Part shown: positions 49,500 to 60,000 of the stretch, in pieces
Numbering within the stretch: the first letter of the stretch is position 1
Layout: each line of letters starts with the position of its first letter
Source: Mortierella alpina
Lineage: Eukaryota; Mortierellomycota; Mortierellomycetes; Mortierellales; Mortierellaceae
Assembly: GCA_029449245.1 (NCBI GenBank)
Contig: JANATF010000007.1
Location: forward strand, 806,001 to 870,000
Reading direction: 5' to 3'
DNA length: 64,000 bases
The notes under the pieces: generated by a model
Told to the model about the DNA's origin: nothing
Seen by the model: the letters and a program-made list of their open reading frames with translations, nothing else
Database searches by the model: none
Translations under genes and position numbers: made by a program

Positions 49500-51796
49500 G
49501 TGGGATCCTCAAGTTTCCTATGCACCACCACGCGCCAAATATAATTCGACTTCAAGTCCATCTGCCGAAGAACAAAACGTATCATTCTCAGCCGATACCA
49601 CAGCGGCCGAGATCGCAGCAGCGCAAAAGAAAACCGCGAGACGACTTTGACCGCTTGGTTTAGGTTAAACTTGGAGCAGTCTCTAATGTCCGAGAACAGT
49701 GTCCCCCATCCGGCATCAAAAGATCTTTTGTATTCAGAGATTTGCCAGCATTACACCTTCTCCAAAACTTAGAAGCCGAGGTTCCGGACCAGGCTACCCC
49801 GAGACGATCCCAGACGTGCCCAAGACGATCAGGATCAAAGGCAGAAACCAATCGCTCGCATGTACTATGTGCCTCCTAGAGACGTGGAGCACTTCTGTAT
49901 TCGAATTCTGCTGATGCATGTCAAAGGAGCCACCAGTTTTGAGCATCTGCGTACCGTCGAAGGCGTTGTGCACGACACGTTCCAAAAGACTTGCGAGGCA
50001 CTGAACCTATGGGAGGATGACACGGAGTGGGAAGAGTGCCTTCGTGAGGCAGCGACCACCCACATGGCACCCCAGCTGCGTCAACTGTTTGCAATGATTC
50101 TATTTAATCCAAACAGCAGCACCCCCTCCAAACCTGATGATCTCTGGGCTAAATTCTCGGATGATATGTGTGACGATATTCTCAGGCAGTCCGTTGCTCT
50201 CTTTCATATTAATGGGATCCTGAAGGGCATGGGGTCAAGTCTGAAAAACTTTCCTATGTTGCCACAAGACTACATGGAACACGTCGGAGATCTTCCTCAA
50301 ACTTTGCTTCGGGAAAATGAGATGCGTAGGCTCCGGTTTATCCTGGATGCAAAAGAAAACGTAGCCAAACTCAATGGGGAGCAGGCAGTTGCATACCACA
50401 CCATCATGCAATCAATCGAGGGCAACGGTCCAAAAATGTTTTTCATTGACGGACCCGGAGGCACTGGAAAGTCTTTTGTCTACAACACTTTGATCGGTAA
50501 CATTCAAAGCTCAGGAAGGATGTCATCGTCGTCGCCACCTCGGGCATTGCTGCCCTGATCCTTCACGACGGTCGCACAGCACACTCGGTCTTCAAGATCC
50601 AGATTCCCGTGCTTTACGACTCGGTGTGCAACATTGCAAAAGAGGATGAAGTGACAGAGCGGATTCGTAACGCCGCTGCCATATTCTGGGATGAGGCCGT
50701 CATGCAGCATCGGTTTGGCTTCGAGGCTGTATACAGAACTCTGCGTGGTCTGCTGCAGGTGGACCTTCCGTTTGCTGGCAAGGTTGTTGTCTTTGGAGGC
50801 GACTTCCGACAGATCCTTCCAATAGTCGTCAAGGGGTCTCCCAGTCAGATCGAGGCAGCCTGTCTCAAGAACTTGCCACTCTGGACCGGAGACCAAATCA
50901 CTGCGCTCAAGCTCAAGGTCAACATGAGGGTGACAAGAGACCAAAATCAAAAGCCCTTTGTCGACTTTTTGCTGCGGGTAGGAGAAGGGACCGAGCCCAC
51001 ATCCAAGTTTGGTTCCAACTCGGATTTCATTCACGTACCCAATGACTATATCTTTACGAACGGTTTCCAGGACAACCGGCCGCCGGCCCAAACACAGTTT
51101 TTACATGCCGTCTACCCCGACATTGACAAGCGCGTGTTGCACCCGACGTTCTTGATGGGCCGAGTCATACTGTCTCCCAAGAATGACTCTGTCGATGGAC
51201 TCAACGCTCTGGCGACAGCAACGATGCCAGGCCGGCAAAGAAAATACTATAGCCAGGACTCCATCTTTGACGATGACACCTCTCCGGACTACCCCGCCGG
51301 ATTCTTGAACTCACAAAGACCATCTGGAATGCCGCCTCATGAGCTCATCCTCAAAACTGGCCAACCTGTGATTCTTTTGCGCAACTTGGACCCGACCATC
51401 GGCCTTTGTAATGGTACGCGAATGATCATCAGGTCATTTGGGAAAAAATATATTCAAGTCCAGATTGCGGCAGGCAGGGCTCGGAATCAGACCGCATTCC
51501 TACCTCGGTTATCACTCACTATGGCGGACAATGCGATGACGCCCATAAAGTTCACAAGACGTCAGTTTCCGATCAAACCAGCCTTTGCAATGATAATCAA
51601 CAAGGCGCAAAGCCAGACTCTGGACACCGTGGGCCTTTATCTCCCTCAGCCCGTCTTCAGTCACGGCCAGCTGTATGTGGCGTTATCAAGATGCACCAAC
51701 CCAAAGAACTTGAAGGTGTTGATGGAGAATGGACAGGGTGAAGATGGCCTATTTTACACCCGCAACATAGTGTACCCAGGCGTTCTAACGAAATAA
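49500..51796 (+). pseudogene. Helitron A2 Rep-helicase remnant
   Basis: Copy of the C-terminal ~60% of the A1 protein; the HUH part is absent. Damage relative to A1: a 2-nt insertion near 49626, a nonsense change (TGG to TAG, 49770-49772), an in-frame 78-bp deletion near 50187, and a 1-nt deletion near 50509. Also INKAQGQ is changed to INKAQSQ. The sequence between lesions is almost identical to A1, so inactivation is recent. Confidence 0.9.
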
Positions 51797-51985
51797 ACAT
51801 CACATCTCCGTTGCACACAATGCATGGACTTGAATTTTTTTTTATTTTTTTTTCAAGGGAAAAAGGAGTAGACGTGGACAGAGAGAGAGAAAATGTTCAC
51901 CGCCAACCACCACCCTTCATCATCTTCACCACAAATTCCGATCCTCAATCCACGCGCGCGACCATCGGTCGCGCTCATACCCTTG

Positions 51986-52552
51986 TATATAATGAAAATT
52001 GAAAGATATCCTCGTCTTACAAGCCGTGGCAGCATAGGACGTCAAAGTTCAGGCACTTGGCCTATAGTGGAGTCTATGGATATGGGTCCAACCTCGACAA
52101 AACGTCTTTCCAACTGCAGCTATACTTTACTGAAATATGTCACGATGAGAAGAGAGGCATTGATGGACACCTGGATGGGTTATGGCAGTTTTTCTTCGGC
52201 GGTTGAGCCTGCAGAGTGATCCTCGCTTAGCTTCAAATAAGCACAGCATAACGAATACTGCTTGGAATTCGTTGAGACTCCCTTTTCTTTGTAGCTTACA
52301 TAGTCTATATGGTGTATAGGCGTCTTCATTTTTAGTCCTGCATCGCTGCTGTAGAAGGAGTAGTTAGCAAGTATATGGCGATGGTCCTGATCAGCTTGTT
52401 TCTTCAAGTTTTTTACATGGCTCGGGCACGGAGAAACTTTATTTCTAATTTTACATCCTTCTGAGGACTTCTCTTGTGGCACAAATACAAGGTCCACTAG
52501 AACGATCAACGGATGCCATTGTATGAATGTATGAGCTATGTTATTAACGGCG
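51986..52552. other. Region between Helitron A2 and MULE
   Basis: About 570 bp. Open frames on both strands (51811-52219 plus, 52180-52509 minus) contain no domain I can name. One MULE terminus probably lies here, but I cannot define it. Confidence 0.35.
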
Positions 52553-55332
52553 CTATAGCCGACGTTTTTTGTTTAGATCGCTACCACTCATCTTTGGGCA
52601 GTCTCTCTCAAGGAGGTCAATGGTCCTTGCAAACGACTGCAGAGTCTCTGCGCTAAGTGGGTTGCGATGCAAATCTAGATCATCAAGGCGCCGAAGTAAT
52701 AAAGCCAGTGCTTCCTGTTCCGGGGTTGTAGACGGGGCAGCTATGATGTCCACAGACGAAGGAACGGAAGCGGCGCTTTCTGAATCAAAGCCGTCCATAG
52801 CTTCCTGAGGTTCCCGGTCATCTATATAACCGAAGGTGGTGTGGGGCAACTATAACATTGCGAGGGCCATGTGTTTGCAACAAGATTTGTTCTGAAAAAA
52901 GTCCGGACAGGTACAGCTGATGAGTAGGCCCGACGCTGTGCCCTCAAGCTATGTCATAGAAGACTTGGGATTGACCGAACGAGGGCAGCGTAATCGTATT
53001 CAGATCTTGAGAAGCAGAGATGAGCTCACCAACAAACCCTTCTGCACGTCTTCTCAGGCGATAGGTCTCGGCTAGTTCCCTGGAATGTAACTCCTTCCTC
53101 CTCGCGGGGCTCATCCTTCCGATCCTAAGCGTGCTTGCAATGCACTTCTGCTGGTAGTGAGGGACGGCCATCTTGCAGAGGATGTAGAGGATTTGATCAG
53201 ACCGTCTTTTTTGCATATTGTGGAAAAAGTGACTCTTGATGGTATTATGCCACGACTCCACATAATTGTTAGTATCAATGGAGGGGTATGATACATTTTG
53301 CCGATAGCATTTCATCCAGTTCTCTTGCTTATGGTCAGCGAAATAATTGGCATTAAGATACTCCAGCGCAGTGTCATGCTGTTCCCAGGTCGCTTGAAAT
53401 GTCCGTAGCATATTTAGAGCAGCATCCGTCTCAGTTGCGTACATGATCGCGCGTAGCTCAACGAGGAACTAGAATTATGCCAACGATCACAAAGTTAGAT
53501 ATGCCAACGGTGCCATGAGTTCCTTTGCAAGGCACTCGTTCTTGGATCCTTACTTTATCTCGCTTTCTCCTCTTCTCAGACTCAGGGAGATGCTTGATAT
53601 CCTGCAATGTATAAGTGATCTTGGTTTCCCAAGCTCTTAAAACATACCATGCGCAAAAAAGATATTGCGAGAGGGAAGCTGGTCTTGATGGCACAAATCT
53701 CGGTCTTTCCTTGGTCGGTGAAGACAGTAGTTGGTTTAGAGACCATGCCAAATCTGTCATGCGTCTTCTCCTTTAGACTAGTCAGCCATTCCTTAAGAAC
53801 CTCCTGGTCTTGGGTGTACGTCAGTAGGAGCACCACTGGAACACCAAACGCTGTCTCCCTATTCTTTGCTACAAATGTGAACATGTATGTGTTCGTCCTG
53901 CAAAAGTGGTACAAGTTAGAATGATTTTGCGTATACAGAAACCAATAACGATGAATGCAGCAGCAAGGATACCCAAAAACGTTATGCGTTCCATCGAAGC
54001 AGACGGTATCACCAAACCGTCGAAGCTGATCAAGCTGCCAAGGCGACGCAAATCCATAGCACTTGTGTCTTTGATAAATTGTGAAGTAGCCTTCCTTGGC
54101 CAGCTCTTCCAACCATAAACGTGTAGATTCTCCGTATCCTGGTGCTTCCTCATGTCCTTCAGCATCATCTTGTACAGATGATATAGACATCATCGTACGT
54201 GAGGACCTCTTCGCGGGAGATTTTGGGCATCTTGTCCTGCATAAGCCGAGCAAATGTATCGAAGTCAATAGAGAGCCGCCGAATCGTTTGCCTGATGCTG
54301 GACGCCCTCGCCAGTAGCACTTTGATTTGCTCCTTGATACGACTAGACTTGTACACGGTGCCAATGGTTTCTTTCCCTCGAAACTCGTGGTTGTGCCGGT
54401 CGAAATATGCCACATCATACTCTTGCAACCGGGTTAAAAACCGTGACGATACGTGATTTGCATCCACAATTGATACTGGGCAATCGCTTCCGTGTTGCCT
54501 TACTGCCTTCCCGCCGGATTGGCTCGCCAGCTTCCTGGGTCGAGTCACTACCTTCTGGAAGCGCCTCCGAGGAAGCTTTTTTGTCCTGCGGTTTGCCTGA
54601 ACGGTGACATTTGTACTCGGATCTGATGTAGCCGGCCAATGCGCCTATCTCATACGTGCGGGTGTGCTTGGTATCATAGAAGTTGGTGCCCAAACTACCG
54701 CATGATCCTCCATCCACAAATGAAACAGCCCTTCCTTCATAGCAAACCGCAGCTTATCGCATTCCCTCCTCACCATTCTAGGCTCATCGATCTTCAATGC
54801 CTTGGCTGACTCAACTATGTGCACATCGCACAGTAAGAGCCGTTCAACCTCATCAGAGTGGTCGACCAGGGACGATCTAGAGTTGCTCAAGATTTTATCT
54901 CGCAACTTGTAATTGAAGCTTCAATCCACCTCCAGACCTTCGTTGTGTTCGGTCTGAGGCAAGGATGCAGCCTCAAGCTCCGTCTCCTATACAAACGTTT
55001 GCAATTGTAAAGCGGCTAGAGTGAGTCGGATGTTTAGATAACACGCGTTTCATTTGAATCGCAAAGCCAAATCTCAAAGCAGCTTACCACAGAGTTGAAG
55101 AACCGCAGCTTACCACAGAGTTGAAGAACCGCAGCAGCACACTCTCCAGTGCCGCAAGCGAAGCGTTATCGTCGATGGCATCGATACAGTTCGTCAGATT
55201 CTATGGTAGTAACGGCCGAGAACTTGCATTAGTCACTGCTAATCAGCTGATTCAACTATGAATGCCGGGGCAATGCGTTACCTCATCTCGCTGTTGGTTG
55301 AGATGTTCTTGAAGACGAGCAGCATCATCCAT
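52553..55332 (-). pseudogene. Mutator-like (MULE) transposase gene, damaged
   Basis: Several exons from ATG 55332 (MDDAARLQEHLNQQRDE). Order: an N-terminal DNA-binding-like region (IRSEYKCHRSGK, with CGCKS), the MULE DDE core with VCFDGTHNVFGYP (first D), FTFVAKNRETAFGVPVVLLL, TTVFTDQGKTEI (second D), and the C-x2-H-like CAWYVLRAWE, then SWHNTIKSHFF and a SWIM zinc finger (SCTCPDFFQNKSCCKHM). A Ser/Leu-rich tail ends NKKRRL at 52553. In-frame stops at 54921-54923 (TGA, after GLEVD) and 52850-52852 (TAG, after the SWIM finger) interrupt an otherwise open frame. A 26-bp tandem duplication doubles one splice-donor junction (55080-55131). It would have cut and pasted this element; now probably inactive. 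Exon limits are approximate. Confidence 0.75.
55080..55131. repeat. 26-bp tandem duplication spanning a splice donor
   Basis: CAGCTTACCACAGAGTTGAA (first 20 of 26 bases) occurs at 55080 and again at 55106. On the minus strand each copy contains the exon end and GTAAGC donor of a MULE N-terminal exon. Confidence 0.9.
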
Positions 55333-55653
55333 ATCGTGTCTGCGCAGTGGTTATGCTTGCAGTAACGCTAGCCATGTGAAGGGGGGAGTGGAAGAAGTAC
55401 AGTAGCTGCGTTCGCGTGTTTTTTGTTGCAGTTGAGGGAGGCGCTGGGAGCAGAGCGGAATCTTCGCTCCAACGAGCAGCTCGCTCCAAGCGAGCGAAAG
55501 GCGAAACTTTTGTGTCGCTCGCTCCATTCATACTTTAACTTCAAAGTACGCCCCTCTTGCCTGTCTCTTTCTGTTACTGTTTTCGTGCACATGCCGATGC
55601 TGTACGCCCTACTCTGATACTCGACGCCTTCCCATGATAAAGTAATAAGCACA

Positions 55654-55872
55654 ATGGCACAGACCGCATCCTCCTTTGAACGTCAAGACGAAGCATGGTA
55701 TGAGGAGCAAGGATGGCACTTTGACGAACACAACGACTTTGTCGATAAGAATGGTCAGTCAACACATCACTGCTGCGACTTTTGGCGCCTGGCCAGCAAC
55801 CAGTTGTCACCCCTGCCTAACCCTTACGACAAACCCGATCCATATCGAAGGGAACCTCTACAATCGCGCTAG
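55654..55872 (+). CDS. Small open reading frame of unknown function
   Basis: 72 codons starting MAQTASSFERQDEAWYEEQG, rich in Asp, His and Tyr, ending EPLQSR. Nothing resembles a known family. It stands alone between the MULE and a ubiquitin-protease fragment on the other strand. It could be the first exon of a captured gene or non-coding. Confidence 0.25.
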   Translation: MAQTASSFERQDEAWYEEQGWHFDEHNDFVDKNGQSTHHCCDFWRLASNQLSPLPNPYDKPDPYRREPLQSR

Positions 55873-55966
55873 TGACAAGAAACATTACGAGTTCGTTCAA
55901 TGTATTATAGAATGAGGTCCTTCTAGATACTGGACCAGAAAATTAACCATTAACCATTTCTTATCT

Positions 55967-56224
55967 TCAAGGCTGTCTTCTTTTCTCGGCACTTGACTCG
56001 AGCCTTACAGGAAGAGGATCAGGATTTAGGGTTTGCGTTCCTTCACTCTTCAGGTTCTCTATGAACTCAAAGAGTTTCCTAGCACGAAAGTCATGCTGAA
56101 GCTGCTCAAGATGTTCTTCCTCTGTGAAGAGCACGTTGCAAAGACACTGCAAAAGTGCATTAGCAAAGCAACGGTTGCCCATGTTGTAAAGGCCATGGTT
56201 GCCGGACATTGGGTTGACGGACAT
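55967..56224 (-). pseudogene. Ubiquitin-specific protease (peptidase C19) N-terminal fragment
   Basis: From ATG 56224 the frame contains HGLYNMGNRCFANALLQCLC, which matches the Cys-box of USP deubiquitinases (GLxNxGNTCxxNxxLQxL), with the nucleophile Cys present. It continues about 60 residues and then ends in a stop; the finger, palm and His-box are missing. It is a partial gene copy, perhaps transposon cargo between the MULE and F3. Confidence 0.6.
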
Positions 56225-56344
56225 TGCAGAATAGTTCTGGTTGATATCTGTAATCGTGACAATGGAACACTTGCAAAAGGAAGACGAGGGTGTAAAGTGA
56301 AGAGTGTCGGCGTGAAAAACAATCGTTGATTCGACACAGTGCAC

Positions 56345-57051
56345 GCGGCGAGAATAGCACAGACTCCACCGTCCTGCAACAATAGCATTTTAAGATTGCG
56401 CACTATAGACGATGGTTGCTGCAACCTCCATCTCTGGTGCATTCGCACGCCAGACGGACATGTGAGGTGATTCGGCTTGATGGTCGTGGTAAACGATATA
56501 AGCAATCAGTCTAGCAGTGATGCGCGCGTCCGGACTCTACTTTGTTCCCATGTAGTTGTCAGAAACGGTCTTTTTGTGATCTGGAGTAGCGCTAATCTGG
56601 AGTGATCGTTGGAGAAAGCTGAACCTCGCGTCCGGACGCTTGCACTACTCTTGGAATATACAGTAAATATCGGTCCTTATCAATACGAGCTCCATGAAGT
56701 ACCTACCATCTCCTTGTCTGCAATGCTCCTGGATCCAGGCTAAAAGTCCAGTAGTGACGAGACACCACAGCGTGGACAATGTATGCTGCATGTTCTTTAA
56801 GTGATGCCTCTAAGTTGTGGTAAACCCCCGAGCTGCTTTCCTCTTTGTTTGGGCCAAAAGTAATATATCATATTCTTACGATCCCTTTCATTTTTGCCGT
56901 ATCTTTTCACCATCATCCCATCCTTTCATAACGCTCGCACTCTGACCCTGCCTTCACCTTCATTCTTCACATAGTTCTCATTTTTGCTGTATCGTTTCAC
57001 CAATATCCCACCTTTTCAAAACGCTCGCGCTCCGAACAAACACTTTCAGTC
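56345..57051. promoter_or_regulatory. Region upstream of F3 with a duplicated ~60-bp segment
   Basis: No gene. A segment starting CATTTTTGCCGTATC (about 56888) recurs as CATTTTTGCTGTATC (about 56989), each running for ~60 bp with a few differences to AACGCTCGC. The second copy ends about 25 bp before the F3 ATG, so the duplication sits in the promoter or 5' UTR. Confidence 0.55.
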
Positions 57052-60000
57052 ATGGGTCTACATGGCTTTTTCCAGTTCCTAGAAGAGTTTGACATACAGG
57101 GACAGCGCATATCCCCGGAGGAGACCAAGACCCATGTCGTTCAACTAGACCTGTTCGGTTGCTATTTTTTTCTCATAAAGCACTGGCTGGTCGAAGAAGA
57201 CATGCGTAGACTGAAAAGGACGCGACAGCAACAAAAGCAACAGCAACAAGGTCCCCCCAGGCTCTATATAAACGAGAACGACCCTTCCAGGCTATCCACG
57301 ACCCCCCCACGAGCGTCAACTCACCAGCCTGTTGTGCATGCATTACACCGCATGCTTACAAAACATTTTTCGCCTGAACTCACTCGAATCCACGCCGGTG
57401 ACAAGTTCTCCACGACCCAAAAGAACGTAGGGCAAGAAGACCGAGCCAAGCAGAAGGAGACCAATCTCCAAAAGCTTGCCTCTGCTGTGAACCAGTTGCC
57501 ACATCAAGGGCAGCGAAAGCGGCGCAAGGCTTTCTGCAGCATCCGAAGGCAGCTCACAGCTTGCCGGCCTGTCCGGCATTCGGATATCAACAACATCGTC
57601 ACCGGGCTTCGGGCACTCGGTTGGAACGTTTGTGAATGCCCTGGGGAGAGTGATGTGTGTGTTGCGTGTCACCTCTGTGGGGTCCAGGCGGTTCCAGCGT
57701 CTGTGGATTCAGATCTGTTTCTGCATTCAACCGTCGATTGTGTGCTAAGGGAGGTCGGCAAGGGCGGCGGCTTCTTTCAGTACAAAATGGACGACGTCCG
57801 CCGGGGACTCAAGCTGTCGGAGCTTCAATACCTAGTCCTCGGGATGGTGTCCCGAAGTGACTACGCCAAAAACGTCCCCAACATGGGACTGAAGCGAAAC
57901 TGCAAGGCAATCCAGGCGCTCAAGTCACCACCAATTCCAGATGGGTATTTCCGCCTTGTTAGCAACCTGTATCGACTACTTCAAGATCAGGTTATCCAGC
58001 TTTGCGGAGACGACGCCGCGGAAACTCCGAGTCCGCTGGGCATCCTTTACGATCTCGTAGAGGATGCCATAAGCTACGTGCATCAAATTCAAATCAGTCT
58101 CCTCGAGTCCGAGGAGCACGAGGAGCCCCCTACCAGCGCGGATGCAGACACTCCAATGGAGGCAGCCGAAGAGGAGGCCGAGGCCGATGAGCAAGAGACG
58201 GCCAAGACTGGTCTCGAGTGGGAAGCGCCCGATGAGCGCGTCAATGGTATGCTTTTGAAGCTCACCAGCCTGGCGAACATCATCAAGTGCCGATTCGACG
58301 CTGCTGAAGAGCAGGACAGGCTTGCTGGCGAGGCTCCACACTCTCCAATATCGTTCGAAATCGATGGTGACATGCCCACGACCCTTCTGCAGCTGACGTT
58401 TGATGCCAAGACGCTCTTGACGGAGGCGACAACCATCTTGAAGCAGCTTCTTGATGATTACAAGAAAGCTGTTAAAGTCAAGCTGGACACGTCAGCGTCC
58501 TGGGACATCTTCGTGTGTCAAAAGGAAGACCACAGGCCGCCGCCTGAGCAAGAGAGTCGACAACAAGAACTTGAGAAGCAATACAAGACCTACCTCGATC
58601 TCCTGGGGTTCGTGGTACCTTTGGGGTTGGACGAGAACCCTGTAGGCGATGCAGAAACGACCGAGATTTCGAGGTAAGAGGAACACATGGGCACCTTTTT
58701 TTTTTTTTGTCAACGGGCGTTTGCAACTGGGGGGGTTTTTTTTGAGGGTTCAATAGAACGCGCATTGACTTCCCCCTTCCTTTTTTTTCTTTTTTTCTCA
58801 AGGCTCTTTCCCAAAAAGATCTATGCTGCTCACTTGGTCGATTTGACAAGAACGCAAGGTGGTGCTCCTTCATCAGCCCCCCCGCAGCCGCCTCCTGGTC
58901 CAACTTCGTCATCACCCAGCCCTGGGGGGTCCAAGGCAAAGTCGAAGCAGAAGCAGAAGCAGAAGCAGAAGCAAAAGCCCAAGGAGCCGCCCAAGAAGCC
59001 GCCCAAGAGGAAGTTGTCCCAGAAACAGCTTGCAGCCCAGAAGGCACGAGAGGAGAGGAAAAAGGAGAAAGAGGCCAAGAAGCTGGCTGCCAAGAAGGAG
59101 AAGGAGGCGAAGAAGCTGGAGGCCAAGAAGCTTCGACAGGAGGAGAAGAAGAAAGAGAAGGAAGCGAAGAGGAAAGCTCAGCCTCTGAAACGCCCGTCCA
59201 AGAAAATGAAGTACAACAAGAGCAGCAAAGGCGCGCGGAGCCTCAAGCTTGGGATTACACCTGGATCGGGTAAGACTTTTTTTTTTTAATATTATTTCTT
59301 TGAACAAAACGGCCGTGTCTGGATGAAAAAAAAACAACTAGATGACTGACAATGAACTCCCTCATAATGTAGAGTCAAAGGTCAAGAGGGTGACAAGTGT
59401 TGCCACAAAAACCAAAAAAGCCCTGCAAAAGGCTCACGGCTTGGTGACGCTTGAGACCGGCTCCATCCGAGGCCTGTTGGCCGAGAATGTTCGGGTTGCC
59501 CACAAGATGTACAGTCAAAAGTACAAATTGGAAGGAGCCTCCGTGACAGATCTCGACAACATTTCTGTCCGAATCGAGCAGACGATGGAGCAGGTGGTGG
59601 ACTTTATGAATAACAGTCGCCGGTGGATCCACCTGACCATCGACCTGCTGATCTCCAGAGAGGTCGCGATCGCCAGGGACCTTGGCGAAGACCATGAATC
59701 CCCGGTCCTCATGGCTCTGCTCCATCAGACGACGTGCCAGAATATTGTAGGAGGGATTGGGAGATATCTCAGAATGTCTTGGGACGAACTCGTGGTCGAG
59801 GATGAGAAGATGCTATCTACAGGGGCCGAGGACCAGCCGCAGCAGGAGGACATCGAGATGGAACCCACTGAGGAAACCGAAGATCGTGAGGAGCCAGAGG
59901 ACGTCGAGATGAGTGTCGCTGACCCAGCAGAGGATGTCGAGATGAGTGTTGCTGATCCAGCAGAGGGCCAAACTCCTGCAGTTTCCGAGGCTGCGAGCTG

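Larger units (their letters stand above)
48196..51985 (+). mobile_element. Helitron A2, chimeric and non-autonomous
   Basis: Begins TCTACTCTCTTTTAAAAAC at the base after the A1 terminus and ends with the same hairpin (51957-51974) and CCCTTG. From 49505 to the end it is nearly identical to A1 45633-48195. The first 1.3 kb differ from A1: a different leader, (CT)n at 48542-48570, (CTTCA)n at 48616-48665, and a foreign coding segment. The junction lies at GGATCCTCAAGTTTCC. Confidence 0.9.

Noticed and set aside
58830-59337. Leu- or Phe-rich minus-strand frames that look like membrane segments
   Set aside because: They are the complement of the Lys-rich linker of F3.
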